A DNA stretch of 64,000 bases from JBBQWZ01 sp038210135 (GCA_038210135.1 JBBQWZ010000002.1:62001-126000); one strand, 5' to 3'. Shown: positions 16,314 through 25,406, counted from the stretch's first letter. Numbers and translations are program-made. Notes: generated by a model from the sequence alone, not told the origin.

Positions 16314-18923
16314 TTATTCCGCGCGGCCTGTGACGCGGATGACGAGAGCGGTCATGTCGTCGTGTTGGGGAGCTCCGTCGGCGAAGACGTCGCAGGCTTC
16401 AAGAATTTTCTCGATCACTTCCTTGGGGGGCAGGTCGGGATGGGCGAGGACGGTCGCGATGAGGCGATCCTCACCGAACTCTTCGTCTTCGTTATTCATC
16501 GCCTCGCTGACGCCGTCGGTGAACAGGATGATGGTGTCGCCGGCCGCGAGGGTGATCTCCGACTGCTCGTATTTCGCGGGACCGAATAGCCCGACCACGG
16601 GTCCGCCGATTTCGAGGCGCTCGACATCGCCGGATTTGTGGATGACGATCGGCGGATTGTGGCCGCCGTTTACGAAAGACAGTTTGCAGGTCACGGGATC
16701 GTATTGGCTGTAGAAGAAGGTGGCGTAGCGGTTGCTCGGCGAGGTGTCGAAGACCAGTTTGTTCAGGTTCTCCATCAACGAGGCAAGAAGGCTTGGAACG
16801 CCGATGGTCAAGCCGCGGAGTGAAGCCTGGAGACTGGCCATCAGGAGCGCCGCCGGAATCCCTTTGCCGGAGATGTCCCCGATGGCGATCCCAAGGTGTT
16901 TAGCGGGTTTTCCAGCTTCGCCCTGGGTCTCGAAGAAGTCGTAGTAGTCCCCGCCGATGCTGGCGGCGGGCCGGCACTTTCCGGCGTAGTCGAGGCCTGG
17001 CGTCTTCGGGCCGGATTGCGGAAAGAGGCGTTCCTGAACCTCGCGGGCGATTTCGAGTTCGCGATTCAAGCGCTCTCGCTGGGCAACTTCCGAAGCCACG
17101 GCGGCCGTCAAACGCGTGTTTTCCAGGGCGAGGCTGGTTTGTAGGGCGACGGTTTCGAGGAGTTTGACATCCGTACTCGTGTACGGCTCCTCGCTACGTT
17201 TCGGACCGAGGCTCAGGATGCCGAGCATCTTTCCGCCGGCACGCAGAGGCAGCAGCAACTGGGTATCGAGTGCATCGAGCTTGGGGCGCTCGGATTCCAT
17301 GGCGGGGTCCGTTTTCGCCCAAGACTCCGGGTCGTCGGCGTAATAGCGGAGCGCCTCCCGGGCCTTCTGCAAATGAGTCGAGGTGGGTCCGTCGCTCAAG
17401 AAGGATACGGCGGGCAGATCTCCGCCATATCCGAGCGCATAGGCCGGCTGGAGCGAACCGCCCTGCTGCAGTAAGGCGGTGACGTGGGAGACGTGCATAG
17501 CGGACGCGATCGTCTCGGACACCTTTTGCAGCAATGGTTTGGTTTCGACAATGGTACGAACCTGTTCGCCGAGTTCTCCGAGGATCCGTTCGGCATCGAC
17601 GGCTTCGCGGAAGAATTTCTTATCCACCCAGGTCTTCAGCTTCCCGGCGATTCGTCCGCTGAGAACGACGAAGATGACGCCGTAGGCGACCCACTGGACG
17701 CGCTGCGGGCGGCGCGCCGAGGGATCGTTGATGGCGTACAAAACGCCGAAGAACACGGCGGCGACGGCGATTCCACGGATGACCAGGATGGCGCGGGTCG
17801 CGAGGGCATACTGCAAACCCTGGCGGATCACCATGCGAACGTCCATGGCGCGCTGGACGACGATGACGTAGGCAAGCGTCAGCGGAAAAATCAGCAGCAG
17901 GAGCAGGGCGCTGATCCAGATCCACGAGGGTAGGGTGTTGAAGGATTTACCTCGGGTGACAGTCGCGAGGACCACCAGGAAAATAGGGGTGAGCGAAATC
18001 GTCGACCCGATGTAGAGCAGGCGCAGACGGCGCTTGATGTCGGGAGCTTTCGCCTGGCCCGCTTTCGTCGCGATATTTGCGAAGAACGATCCGGTCGCCG
18101 GGAACGAAATGATCCAGAAGTAGCGTTGTAGCTTGTCGAGAACGGCGGCGAGCCAAGGGAGTGCGTTTACGTCGTATGCCTGCGCCACGCTGATCGTGGC
18201 GACAGCGCACGCGAGCAGCAGCACGGGGATTCCTATGAACCGCAGGAGCGGCTTATGCCAGCGCTGCGACTCGACTCGATCCGGAAAATAGATTCCGAAC
18301 AGCATCATGAAGAGTGGCCATAACCCGATGGACAACTGGTTGAACCCGATGCTGAGGCTTCGCGATTCGGAGTCGAATCTAGCGACCCAGGAGACGACCG
18401 CATCTCCGACGGCAAGCTGGCTGAAGGAAAGCAGCAGGCCAAGCAGCATCCAGGCGAGGCGATCCCGCGGCCGCAAAAAGACCACGAAGAATCCGAGCAG
18501 GATACAGAGCCAAGGCGTGACCAGCTGTACGATCAGGGTGAACGCCCAAGTGGACCAGCTGGTAGGGGCGGTTTGAAACGGCGGGATCGTGACGGCAGTT
18601 TCGATCGTCTGGCCGCTGCGTTCGACACGCACTTGGACGCGATCGCCGACCCGATGGCCGGCCACGGCGTGCATCGTGCTGGCGGAGCCGGGGACAGGTC
18701 CACCGTCGAACTGAATGAGGCGGTCGCCTTCGGCAAGGCCCGCGGCTTTGGCTTCGGGAGTTAGCTGTTTGAGTAGGCCGTCTTCCCGTCCGAACGGCAG
18801 CCAGGAGGTTTCCGAAGGATGGAGGTACGAGTCAATTTGGACGAAGTTGAACCGGCCCTGGATATATACGACCACCAGGAACAGCAGCAACAAGATCCGG
18901 TAAACGCGTCCCCCCGCCTTCAC
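16314..18923 (-). CDS. Membrane SpoIIE-type PP2C phosphatase with PDZ and GAF domains
   Basis: An 869-residue signalling protein. After one N-terminal hydrophobic segment comes a periplasmic PDZ-like domain (about residues 45-120; A-A-G-L-A-E-G-D-R-L-I-Q-F-D-G). A multi-helix membrane block (about 130-430) and a GAF domain (about 465-620; ending in L-Q-T-S-L-A-L-E-N-T-R-L) follow. A linker helix R-E-L-E-I-A-R-E-V-Q-E-R-L-F-P leads to the phosphatase. Metal-binding acidic residues are visible in I-G-G-D-Y-Y-D-F-F, A-I-G-D-I-S-G-K-G-I-P-A, F-T-D-G-V-S-E-A and H-D-D-M-T-A-L-V-I. The GTG start has an AGAAGGA ribosome site. Such phosphatases often free anti-sigma antagonists; no partner is adjacent. 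Confidence 0.9.
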   Translation of the reverse strand: MKAGGRVYRILLLLFLVVVYIQGRFNFVQIDSYLHPSETSWLPFGREDGLLKQLTPEAKAAGLAEGDRLIQFDGGPVPGSASTMHAVAGHRVGDRVQVRVERSGQTIETAVTIPPFQTAPTSWSTWAFTLIVQLVTPWLCILLGFFVVFLRPRDRLAWMLLGLLLSFSQLAVGDAVVSWVARFDSESRSLSIGFNQLSIGLWPLFMMLFGIYFPDRVESQRWHKPLLRFIGIPVLLLACAVATISVAQAYDVNALPWLAAVLDKLQRYFWIISFPATGSFFANIATKAGQAKAPDIKRRLRLLYIGSTISLTPIFLVVLATVTRGKSFNTLPSWIWISALLLLLIFPLTLAYVIVVQRAMDVRMVIRQGLQYALATRAILVIRGIAVAAVFFGVLYAINDPSARRPQRVQWVAYGVIFVVLSGRIAGKLKTWVDKKFFREAVDAERILGELGEQVRTIVETKPLLQKVSETIASAMHVSHVTALLQQGGSLQPAYALGYGGDLPAVSFLSDGPTSTHLQKAREALRYYADDPESWAKTDPAMESERPKLDALDTQLLLPLRAGGKMLGILSLGPKRSEEPYTSTDVKLLETVALQTSLALENTRLTAAVASEVAQRERLNRELEIAREVQERLFPQSGPKTPGLDYAGKCRPAASIGGDYYDFFETQGEAGKPAKHLGIAIGDISGKGIPAALLMASLQASLRGLTIGVPSLLASLMENLNKLVFDTSPSNRYATFFYSQYDPVTCKLSFVNGGHNPPIVIHKSGDVERLEIGGPVVGLFGPAKYEQSEITLAAGDTIILFTDGVSEAMNNEDEEFGEDRLIATVLAHPDLPPKEVIEKILEACDVFADGAPQHDDMTALVIRVTGRAE

Positions 18924-18939
18924 TCGGTTCCTTCTCGCC

Positions 18940-19509
18940 TTACTTCTTCAAGTGAATGACGGTGACCTTGTTGGCTTCGAGGTTGACGACCTGCGTCAAG
19001 TCTCCGAAGATCGGCGAATTGCATTTTACTTCGTACTTACCGGGAGGCAGCAGGAGGCCGCCGCCGACGTTGTTCAGCTCATCGAGCATGCCGTAGAACT
19101 TGCCGTTGATGTACACGGCACTGGTGTCGCCGGTCGCCACCGACATGAACGATTCCTGTTCCCCGCCGCCAAAGCGCAGGCGACCAAACGGGCCCGGGGG
19201 GACGGGAAGCTTCTTCGAGTGGAAACTGATGTGACTGGTTTTGTGCGCCTTGACGACGACCTTCACGGTGAAGTCTTCGTAGCGCGGATCTTTCAAAACC
19301 ACTTCGTGCTCACCGGCGGCGACTGGATACTTTTCCGGCACGGTGAACCGCTCGGACGGACCCAGGTACTTGCCGTCCACGAAGACTCCGGCGGCGCCCG
19401 GGTTGCCTCGCGCTTTGATAAAACCGTCGTCGGCCGCGGCAGAGCTGACAGCTGCCAGCAGGCACACCAAGCCTGTCATCCATCGAACTACGAACTTGTT
19501 CTTTTGCAT
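18940..19509 (-). CDS. Secreted PEGA-domain protein
   Basis: A 189-residue exported protein. The signal peptide has the core W-M-T-G-L-V-C-L-L-A-A-V-S-S-A-A-A. Two PEGA-like beta repeats follow. The first (about residues 35-95) has G-V-F-V-D-G-K-Y-L-G-P and G-E-H-E-V-V-L-K-D-P-R-Y. The second (about 130-189) has A-V-Y-I-N-G-K-F-Y-G and P-G-K-Y-E-V-K. PEGA modules are surface or periplasmic binding folds of unclear ligand. I use the ATG at 19509; a TTG three codons upstream is possible. It precedes the SpoIIE phosphatase gene by 16 bases on the same strand, so the two may be co-transcribed. Confidence 0.8.
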   Translation of the reverse strand: MQKNKFVVRWMTGLVCLLAAVSSAAADDGFIKARGNPGAAGVFVDGKYLGPSERFTVPEKYPVAAGEHEVVLKDPRYEDFTVKVVVKAHKTSHISFHSKKLPVPPGPFGRLRFGGGEQESFMSVATGDTSAVYINGKFYGMLDELNNVGGGLLLPPGKYEVKCNSPIFGDLTQVVNLEANKVTVIHLKK

Positions 19510-19542
19510 TATCTTCAACCCTATCAGATTCCGGTTCCGCGG

Positions 19543-20223
19543 CTACCTGTCCGCCCCCCCGGCCGGTTTCGGATAGGCGGGATCGGCCATCACTTCCGCG
19601 ATCTGCTTCATGTGACGCTCGTTGTGGGCGGGAATCATCAGCAGCCACTGATAGAGATCCAGGTCGCCGAGTGCGAAATGTTTGATGAAATGGACGCGCA
19701 GATCGTCCTTGCTGGTATTCGCGAACTTCAGCGTTTGTTCGCGGGATTCAGTATAGTGCGCCAGCAATTCCTTGGGAGTCGCGTAGCGGCCAGTCGGTTT
19801 CACTTCCTCGGGAGAAGAGACCTTACTCTTGCGGTCGGGAACCATTTTCGAAACGACCATGTCCATCTGCGCGCGGCGGGCAGCCATAGTGGCGGCCTTC
19901 GCGTCGTCTGGTGGAGTCCGGACCAACTGCTGAATGCCGGAGAAGATCTGATCCTCGACGTTGGCGATGTGTTCAGCGCACTCAAAAATGCTCCAGCGGT
20001 CGGGCGCGGATTTGAAGTTCCACTGCGCTTCCGTCAGTCCCTTCAGCGCCTCAAAGTACATCGCCCGCGTCTTCACCAGGTAATCGACTACCACTTTGCG
20101 TTCGGCGTCGGTCATCCCTTCCGCTTTGAGCGAGGCTGGCGCCAGGGCGGCCAGCGCGACACACACAATACCGGTCAAGAAATTTTTCAGAGGATCCCCC
20201 AGATTCGCGACTTTGCGAGTCAT
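19543..20223 (-). CDS. Exported DinB-like four-helix protein
   Basis: A 226-residue protein with an N-terminal export signal (about residues 13-35) followed by a DinB-like helical bundle. The family's histidine ligands are visible: E-H-I-A-N-V-E-D-Q-I-F in the first half and A-H-N-E-R-H-M-K-Q-I near the C-terminus, with the R-W-S-I-F-E-C-A entry helix. DinB-like proteins bind a divalent metal and some are thiol S-transferases, but export argues for an unstudied role. The PEGA protein gene lies downstream on the same strand, 33 bases away. Confidence 0.82.
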   Translation of the reverse strand: MTRKVANLGDPLKNFLTGIVCVALAALAPASLKAEGMTDAERKVVVDYLVKTRAMYFEALKGLTEAQWNFKSAPDRWSIFECAEHIANVEDQIFSGIQQLVRTPPDDAKAATMAARRAQMDMVVSKMVPDRKSKVSSPEEVKPTGRYATPKELLAHYTESREQTLKFANTSKDDLRVHFIKHFALGDLDLYQWLLMIPAHNERHMKQIAEVMADPAYPKPAGGADR

Positions 20224-20333
20224 CCTATTCTAGCGGCTCCCACTTGCGGACACGGAGTTTGCGAAGCTAGAACGGCGAGGGTATCATTTTTCTCCGTTAC
20301 TTCAATATCATTTGTTCGTTCGCGGCGGGGGGC

Positions 20334-20870
20334 TTGGCGTCTTGCGCGCTGTCGATGTTCTGGTATTACCGTTTTGGCGATACGGTCGCAGGGGCCACGG
20401 GCGTATCCATTTTGCTGTTCTATCCAGGTCTAGTCCTGAGCGCCGTGATCACGCGCGCGCTGGGTTGGTTGCCCCTTGAAACCACTCCGTTGCGCGCTAC
20501 CGTGGCGGGCCTGCCAGTTTTCTTCGCGCTTCCGAGTGCGCTGCCGCTGCTCGGTTGGCTGGCGCGGTCGAAGCCGCCCTTCCTGCAGGATCCGCTTCAC
20601 CTGCTGGCGTTGTGCGGTGTGTTGGCGGCTCCGGCGCTTTTACTCGCGCTCGCGGTCTTCGTGTTTTCGGGGCGGTGGCGCACGCCGACCCTGCACGCGC
20701 TGTTTGCGGCTGGAGCCGCGACACTGGTCGCCACGATGGTGTTACAAATCGGAGCGCCGGTGCGGGACCTGCAGAATTTCTCTTTGACTTTGCTTCCGAT
20801 TTCTTGCGCGCTACTCAGCGGCGCTACGGGATACGGCTTGCTGCGGGCGCAAAAAGAACCGCCAGGTTGA
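20334..20870 (+). CDS. Hypothetical membrane protein
   Basis: A 178-residue protein with about five hydrophobic segments (residues 1-45, 55-75, 85-112, 120-140 and 148-168) and a short basic C-terminus (L-L-R-A-Q-K-E-P-P-G). I recognise no family motif. The start is unclear: a TTG at 20334 and an ATG at 20355 are both in frame, and the frame is open with hydrophobic residues back to 20271, but no standard start lies there. It stands alone between a divergent DinB-like gene and the convergent ABC-F gene, whose stop is seven bases away. Confidence 0.65.
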   Translation: MASCALSMFWYYRFGDTVAGATGVSILLFYPGLVLSAVITRALGWLPLETTPLRATVAGLPVFFALPSALPLLGWLARSKPPFLQDPLHLLALCGVLAAPALLLALAVFVFSGRWRTPTLHALFAAGAATLVATMVLQIGAPVRDLQNFSLTLLPISCALLSGATGYGLLRAQKEPPG

Positions 20871-20877
20871 TGGGATT

Positions 20878-22698
20878 TTACTTCTGCTTGTCTTCGAGCT
20901 CCGCCCAGCGGGCGTAGAGCGCGTCCACGACAGCCTGCGCGTCGTCGAGCGCCTTCATCGCATCCTGTACCTTCCGGCCATCGGATACGACGGCCGGATC
21001 CTCGAGTGCGACGCGCTTCGAATCCAGCACGATTTCCGCGGCAGCTACGCGTTCCTCGATGGACTCGTAGTCGCGGGCGTCAAGATACGATAGGCGTTTT
21101 TTCTTTTCCCGGATTTCGCCGGGCGATTCCGGAGCGGAGCCGTTGGTCGTAGGCTTGGACGCGCGCACTTTTGCGCGTTCCGTTTGCCAGAATTCCCACT
21201 GCGAATAATCCGCGAACTGCTCAACACCGCTTTGTCCGTCGAGGCCAAGGACAACGGTGGACACGCGATCAAGCATGTAGCGGTCGTGCGTCACCAGGAC
21301 GAAAGCGCCCTTGAATTCGAGCAGGCTTTCTTCGAGCGTTTCGAGCGTGGGGATGTCGAGGTCGTTGGTCGGCTCGTCCAACAGAAGCAAGTCGGCAGGC
21401 TCGAGCATCAGCTTAGCGATCAGAACGCGGGCGCGCTCTCCGCCGGATAGCCGGCCCACCGGCTGCTGGAGTTGTTCGCTGGTGAAGGCGAACTTCGAGG
21501 CCCACGACGCAACGTGAATGACACGGTCCTGATAGACGACGGAGTCGCCGTCGGGCGCGAGAGCGCGCCGGAGTGTTACGTCCGGATCCAATTGGCGGTT
21601 TTGATCGAAGTACACGACGCGCAAATTATTCGCCTGGCGGATCGATCCCGCGTCGGGCGGATTCTCATTTCGCAGGAGGCGCAGCAAAGTGGTCTTGCCG
21701 CTTCCATTCGCGCCGACGAGGCCGACGCGCATTCCCGCGGTGATGACGAAATTCAGATTTTCGAACAGGGTCCGGCCGCCTAGAGCATGGGTGACGCCTT
21801 CGAGTTCGACCAGGCGCTTGGTTTTCCGGTCGCTGGCCTGGAAATCGATGTCGGTCGAAGCGACGCGGGTCCGCTGCCTCATGCTCGACAGCTCGCCGAT
21901 GAGTTCGTTGGCGTTGTCGATGCGCGCTTTCGATTTGGTGGTGCGGGCTTTGGGACCCCGGCGCAGCCAGTCGATTTCCGTCTTGACGCGATTCTCCAGC
22001 GCTTCCTGATGTTTAGCCTGGGCGTGCAGGAACTCGCCTTTTTTCTCAAGGAAAGTGCTGTAGTTTCCGGCGGCGCGGAAGATTCCGTCGGGATAGACTT
22101 TGTCGAGTTCCGCCATTTCCGTGGCGACGTTCTCGAGGAAATAGCGGTCGTGGCTGACGACGACGACGGCGTACGGCGCGTTCGCAAGTAATTTCTCAAG
22201 CCAGGCGATTCCGGCCAAATCCAGGTGGTTGGTGGGCTCGTCGAGGAGAAGAATATCGGGATTCTGCACCAGCGCTTCGGCTATCGCGAGGCGCTTGCGC
22301 CAGCCGCCGGAAAGCTTAGCGGCCTCCGCCTCGACGTCCTCTAAGTTCGCGCGGCCCAGTGTTTCGACTATGCGCTGCTCGCGCGCAGGGGCCTCTTCGT
22401 GAGCGGCGTCGGAGGCTCGCGACGCGGCGCGATCGATGACGGAGCGGACGCTTTCACCGGCTTCAAACTCAGATTCCTGGGCGACGTAGCTGAGCTTGGC
22501 CCGCTTGCGTGCGGCGACTTCTCCGCTATCCGGTTCCTTGCGGCCGCCCAAAATTTCGAGCAAGGTGGACTTGCCCGAACCGTTGGGGCCGATCAGCCCG
22601 ATGCGGTCGCCGTCGGAGACGGTGAACGACAAATCGCGGAACAGCGGATCGGCGCCGTAGCGCTTCATGAGATTCTTTGCGTTGAGTAAAAGCGCCAC
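20878..22698 (-). CDS. ABC-F family ATPase (Uup-like)
   Basis: A soluble tandem ATPase of 606 residues with no membrane part. Each half has a Walker A (G-P-N-G-S-G-K-S-T and G-A-N-G-S-G-K-T-T), a signature (L-S-G-G-W-R-K-R-L and L-S-G-G-E-R-A-R-V) and a Walker B (D-I-L-L-L-D-E-P-T-N-H-L-D and D-L-L-L-L-D-E-P-T-N-D-L-D). The linker contains basic residues, and a C-terminal coiled coil of about 80 residues matches the Uup group. That group acts on the ribosome and affects transposon excision and stalled translation. The GTG at 22698 is chosen because the motif-bearing sequence begins there; the longer frame adds 47 unmatched residues. Confidence 0.9.
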   Translation of the reverse strand: MALLLNAKNLMKRYGADPLFRDLSFTVSDGDRIGLIGPNGSGKSTLLEILGGRKEPDSGEVAARKRAKLSYVAQESEFEAGESVRSVIDRAASRASDAAHEEAPAREQRIVETLGRANLEDVEAEAAKLSGGWRKRLAIAEALVQNPDILLLDEPTNHLDLAGIAWLEKLLANAPYAVVVVSHDRYFLENVATEMAELDKVYPDGIFRAAGNYSTFLEKKGEFLHAQAKHQEALENRVKTEIDWLRRGPKARTTKSKARIDNANELIGELSSMRQRTRVASTDIDFQASDRKTKRLVELEGVTHALGGRTLFENLNFVITAGMRVGLVGANGSGKTTLLRLLRNENPPDAGSIRQANNLRVVYFDQNRQLDPDVTLRRALAPDGDSVVYQDRVIHVASWASKFAFTSEQLQQPVGRLSGGERARVLIAKLMLEPADLLLLDEPTNDLDIPTLETLEESLLEFKGAFVLVTHDRYMLDRVSTVVLGLDGQSGVEQFADYSQWEFWQTERAKVRASKPTTNGSAPESPGEIREKKKRLSYLDARDYESIEERVAAAEIVLDSKRVALEDPAVVSDGRKVQDAMKALDDAQAVVDALYARWAELEDKQK

Positions 22699-22876
22699 AG
22701 GCAAGGTCTTAAAAAGGGATTCCCGGCTGGATACACACGTTGCGCGAAGCGCATTCGAGGCCGGAAACTCAAGTATAGCGAAGTGCGAGGAAACCCCGGG
22801 CGGAAACGGCAGGTATGGCCATAATGCGGCCTCGTGCACATCTCTTGGCAGCGGGTAGAATTACGTGGAGGTGTAC

Positions 22877-23392
22877 GTGCGAATCCTAGTTGTGTTCAGT
22901 TTTTTCGCGATCCTGACTGGTTGCGGTGACCTGTTAACACTGCATCCGATCTACACGGCTCAGGATCACGTTGTCGATCCGGCGGTAGAAGGCAGGTGGG
23001 AATCCGGCGATGATGTCCTGGTGGTCAGGCGTGACAAGGACGTCTACGAGTTTACGTTGGGCGGGAAGAAGAGCCCCAAAAAAGCTGACTTGGAGTACGA
23101 AGCGCATCTCGTCGACATCAACGGGGTTCGTTTCGTGGACCTGATTCCGAAGAATGCGCTGGGACACATGTTCGCTAAGGTGCGAGTCGCCGACGGAAAG
23201 CTCATCGTGAACTTCATGGATTCCAAATGGCTGATTGGGAAAGTTCCGCACACAATGTCCGAGGTGGCGGGTATGGAGACGATGCCGGTGGTTACACTCT
23301 CCACCGCCGAGCTCCGCACATTGGTCGCGCAATATTCGCGCGAAGCGAAAGCGTATGACAAGGACATGGTGTTCGAAAAGACCAAAAAATAA
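22877..23392 (+). CDS. Hypothetical lipoprotein
   Basis: A 171-residue protein. The GTG at 22877 has a near-perfect GGAGGTG ribosome site five bases upstream, which decides the start. A short signal peptide ends in the lipobox L-T-G-C at about residue 16, so the mature protein should be lipid-anchored. The rest is a mixed beta-rich domain (W-E-S-G-D-D-V-L-V-V-R-R-D-K-D-V-Y-E-F-T) and a charged helical tail. I recognise no family. A hairpin starts within its stop codon. Confidence 0.75.
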   Translation: MRILVVFSFFAILTGCGDLLTLHPIYTAQDHVVDPAVEGRWESGDDVLVVRRDKDVYEFTLGGKKSPKKADLEYEAHLVDINGVRFVDLIPKNALGHMFAKVRVADGKLIVNFMDSKWLIGKVPHTMSEVAGMETMPVVTLSTAELRTLVAQYSREAKAYDKDMVFEKTKK

Positions 23393-23416
23393 GGGCGGAC
23401 CTTGCGGCCCGCCCTT
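23391..23416. terminator. Hairpin between the lipoprotein genes
   Basis: An 8-bp stem (AAGGGCGG / CCGCCCTT, 10-base loop) overlaps the stop of the plus-strand lipoprotein gene. On the minus strand it is followed by ATTTTTTGG, so it looks like a proper terminator for the small lipoprotein transcribed from the right. On the plus strand there is no T-run. Confidence 0.55.
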
Positions 23417-23532
23417 GAGAGATCCGGTGGCTAAACCCCGCCGTCATCCGGATGCTTGTGACGCCATTCCCAGTATTCCTTTTGTTTCCTGGAATTGAGT
23501 TTGTAGAACTTGCGGTTCGCTTTTGAGTTGAG

Positions 23533-23796
23533 TTAGGGCTTCTTTTCGACCGTGGTTGTCTTCTTCGTCGTTGTTTCCGTCATGGGAGGCGCGGACGGGT
23601 CGGGGTTCGGTGTCGTAGTCTTCTTTTCTTCCGTCGTGGTGGAGCGCTCCGTTGTCGAGGGCGGCGCGGATGGCGTGCTCGAAGACGGGGGCGGGTTCAC
23701 GACGGTCGTTGGCGGTGTCTGTTGGCAGCCGACCAGTAGGAAGCTCAACAACGCTCCTCCAAGAATCGCGGTGTTACGGAGTTTAAATGTTTTCAC
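23533..23796 (-). CDS. Small Thr/Ser/Pro-rich lipoprotein
   Basis: An 87-residue protein from a GTG start. The signal peptide (I-L-G-G-A-L-L-S-F-L-L-V-G-C) ends in a lipobox with cysteine near residue 24. The mature part is low complexity, made almost only of Thr, Ser, Pro, Lys and Glu with runs such as T-T-E-E-K-K-T-T-T and E-T-T-T-K-K-T-T-T. It has no folded domain and could be an outer-membrane tethered spacer. The frame stays open for 33 more codons after the TAA, described among the findings. Confidence 0.65.
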   Translation of the reverse strand: MKTFKLRNTAILGGALLSFLLVGCQQTPPTTVVNPPPSSSTPSAPPSTTERSTTTEEKKTTTPNPDPSAPPMTETTTKKTTTVEKKP

Positions 23797-23892
23797 AGGA
23801 ATGAGCCCCTTTTTGCTCGGAAACAGTGTTGCAATCCGGCTGCCACGCTCCGTTTGCCTAACGGGCGCAGGGCGGAAGTGAACAATGAAACA

Positions 23893-24402
23893 CTACTTAT
23901 CCCGCCTGACCGCAGCGACAAGCCACGCGTACGGATCGATGGGCTTACCTTTCCACCAAGACTTTTCAGGCCCGAGTTCAAAGATGGCAAAGTGCAAATG
24001 AGGCGCAGCGGCGTTGGCATTTCCGGTAAATCCTACGAACCCAATCACGTCTCCCCGTTCCACACGCATACCCTCTTTGAGGCCGTCGGCGTAATGGTCC
24101 AGATGCGCGTAGTAGTAGCAGAATTCGGTCTGCTCATCGAATTGGTAAATGGTATTCCCGCCAGGTTTGCTCAGAAAAAGCCTGCGGATCGTTCCGGCAA
24201 CGACTGCACGGACGGGCGTTCCGCGCGGCTCCATGATGTCGATCGCCTCGTGCACATGCCCGTTGTGCGATTCGTTGAACATGTCGCGTAAATCGGCAAG
24301 CGAGAGACCGCGGATGGGCGGAGCCATCTCCTGAATCGATGAGGATGCGCTCCACGCAATGCAGCAGGCAACCAGGCCGGCGATGAGGACGCTGGATTTC
24401 AC
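23893..24402 (-). CDS. M23 family (LytM-type) metallopeptidase
   Basis: A 169-residue exported peptidase or amidase activator. A signal sequence (about residues 1-20) precedes a compact LytM domain. Zinc ligands are seen as H-E-A-I-D-I (the H-x3-D motif, about residue 52) and H-L-H-F near residue 135, with Y-A-H-L-D between them. The family cuts peptide cross-links in peptidoglycan. The GTG at 24402 lies just after the L,D-transpeptidase stop, with GAGGAA as ribosome site inside that gene's end. The two form an operon for building and cutting wall cross-links. Confidence 0.87.
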   Translation of the reverse strand: MKSSVLIAGLVACCIAWSASSSIQEMAPPIRGLSLADLRDMFNESHNGHVHEAIDIMEPRGTPVRAVVAGTIRRLFLSKPGGNTIYQFDEQTEFCYYYAHLDHYADGLKEGMRVERGDVIGFVGFTGNANAAAPHLHFAIFELGPEKSWWKGKPIDPYAWLVAAVRRDK

Positions 24403-24404
24403 TT

Positions 24405-25406
24405 CTATTCCTCGAGGATGACCGGCGTTCCGTGCCGTACCATGTGCGAAAGATCGACGGCATCCCAATTTGTCATGCGAATGCAGCCGGCGGATTCGCC
24501 GTGCCGGATGCTACCTGGTTCGGGGGTTCCATGAATTCCATAGTGCTCTTTCGTGAGGCCGATCCACACTGCGCCGGATGGATTGTTGGGCCCGGGAGGC
24601 AGAACGGCCTTGGCGTTTTTCGGATCGGGATTCCAGAACAGTTCGGGATCGTAGTTGAACCACGGATTTAGAACGACATTGGTGACTGCCCACTTCCCTA
24701 GCGGCAATGGATCGTGAATGCTTCCTATGGTCGCGGGATACTGGGCAAGAATTCGATCCTGCGCTCCGTACGCAATCACAGTGCGGTTTGTTTTCGAGAC
24801 GACGACACGTTGGGCAACCCCAGCAACCGCGATCCGCCGGATGCTCGGCACCAGCAAGTGTTCGCCGGCCAGTTCCAGCTTCTTTCTCGGATTTAGTTCC
24901 AAGATGAGTTTCGGCGAAGAGTGAAAACGCTCGCCGAAAGCCTCCTCCGGAGTTTCGAAAGAGAGGGCTTTTAACTTTGCCTTTTCGGCGGTCTCGGTGG
25001 GCATCTTCTGATACGGATATTTCGAATCTGCCAGCGTGACCGTGTACGGAATCAGTAGCCGGCCCATATCGCGGTTGAGGAGCTTCCAGGTAGCGGCGTC
25101 CACGACCCCGGACGGCTCCAGACTATGGGTACGCTGAAAGACTCGAATCGCCGTTTGCATGTCTTCGCCGAAGACGCCGTCGATTTCACCAGGAGAAAAT
25201 CTTGCACGGTCGAGCAGAATCTGCGCTCGTACCACTCGCGGACCGGTCGATCCGGGGCCAACCGAGGTCACCTTAGAAGTATCTTCAATGGCCTGGGCGA
25301 ACGGGTTGGTGGGCGGACTGGTAGGCGCCCGCTTGTTTGCGGGGGTTTCCGCGTGGGACACGGCAACCAGCAAAATGGCCGACGCGAAGAACCGGGAGAA
25401 CAACAT
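24405..25406 (-). CDS. L,D-transpeptidase (YkuD) with peptidoglycan-binding domain
   Basis: A 333-residue periplasmic enzyme that makes 3-3 cross-links or attaches proteins to peptidoglycan. It has a signal peptide (F-F-A-S-A-I-L-L-V-A-V-S-H-A) and then a peptidoglycan-binding type 1 domain (about residues 55-115; G-E-I-D-G-V-F-G-E-D-M-Q-T-A-I-R-V-F-Q). The YkuD domain follows at about 200-333. Its catalytic motif H-G-E-S-A-G-C-I-R-M is intact, with the upstream H-G-T-P-E-P. I take the ATG at 25406; an in-frame ATG at 25484 would only add an unlikely leader. It is coupled to the M23 gene that follows. Confidence 0.92.
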   Translation of the reverse strand: MLFSRFFASAILLVAVSHAETPANKRAPTSPPTNPFAQAIEDTSKVTSVGPGSTGPRVVRAQILLDRARFSPGEIDGVFGEDMQTAIRVFQRTHSLEPSGVVDAATWKLLNRDMGRLLIPYTVTLADSKYPYQKMPTETAEKAKLKALSFETPEEAFGERFHSSPKLILELNPRKKLELAGEHLLVPSIRRIAVAGVAQRVVVSKTNRTVIAYGAQDRILAQYPATIGSIHDPLPLGKWAVTNVVLNPWFNYDPELFWNPDPKNAKAVLPPGPNNPSGAVWIGLTKEHYGIHGTPEPGSIRHGESAGCIRMTNWDAVDLSHMVRHGTPVILEE

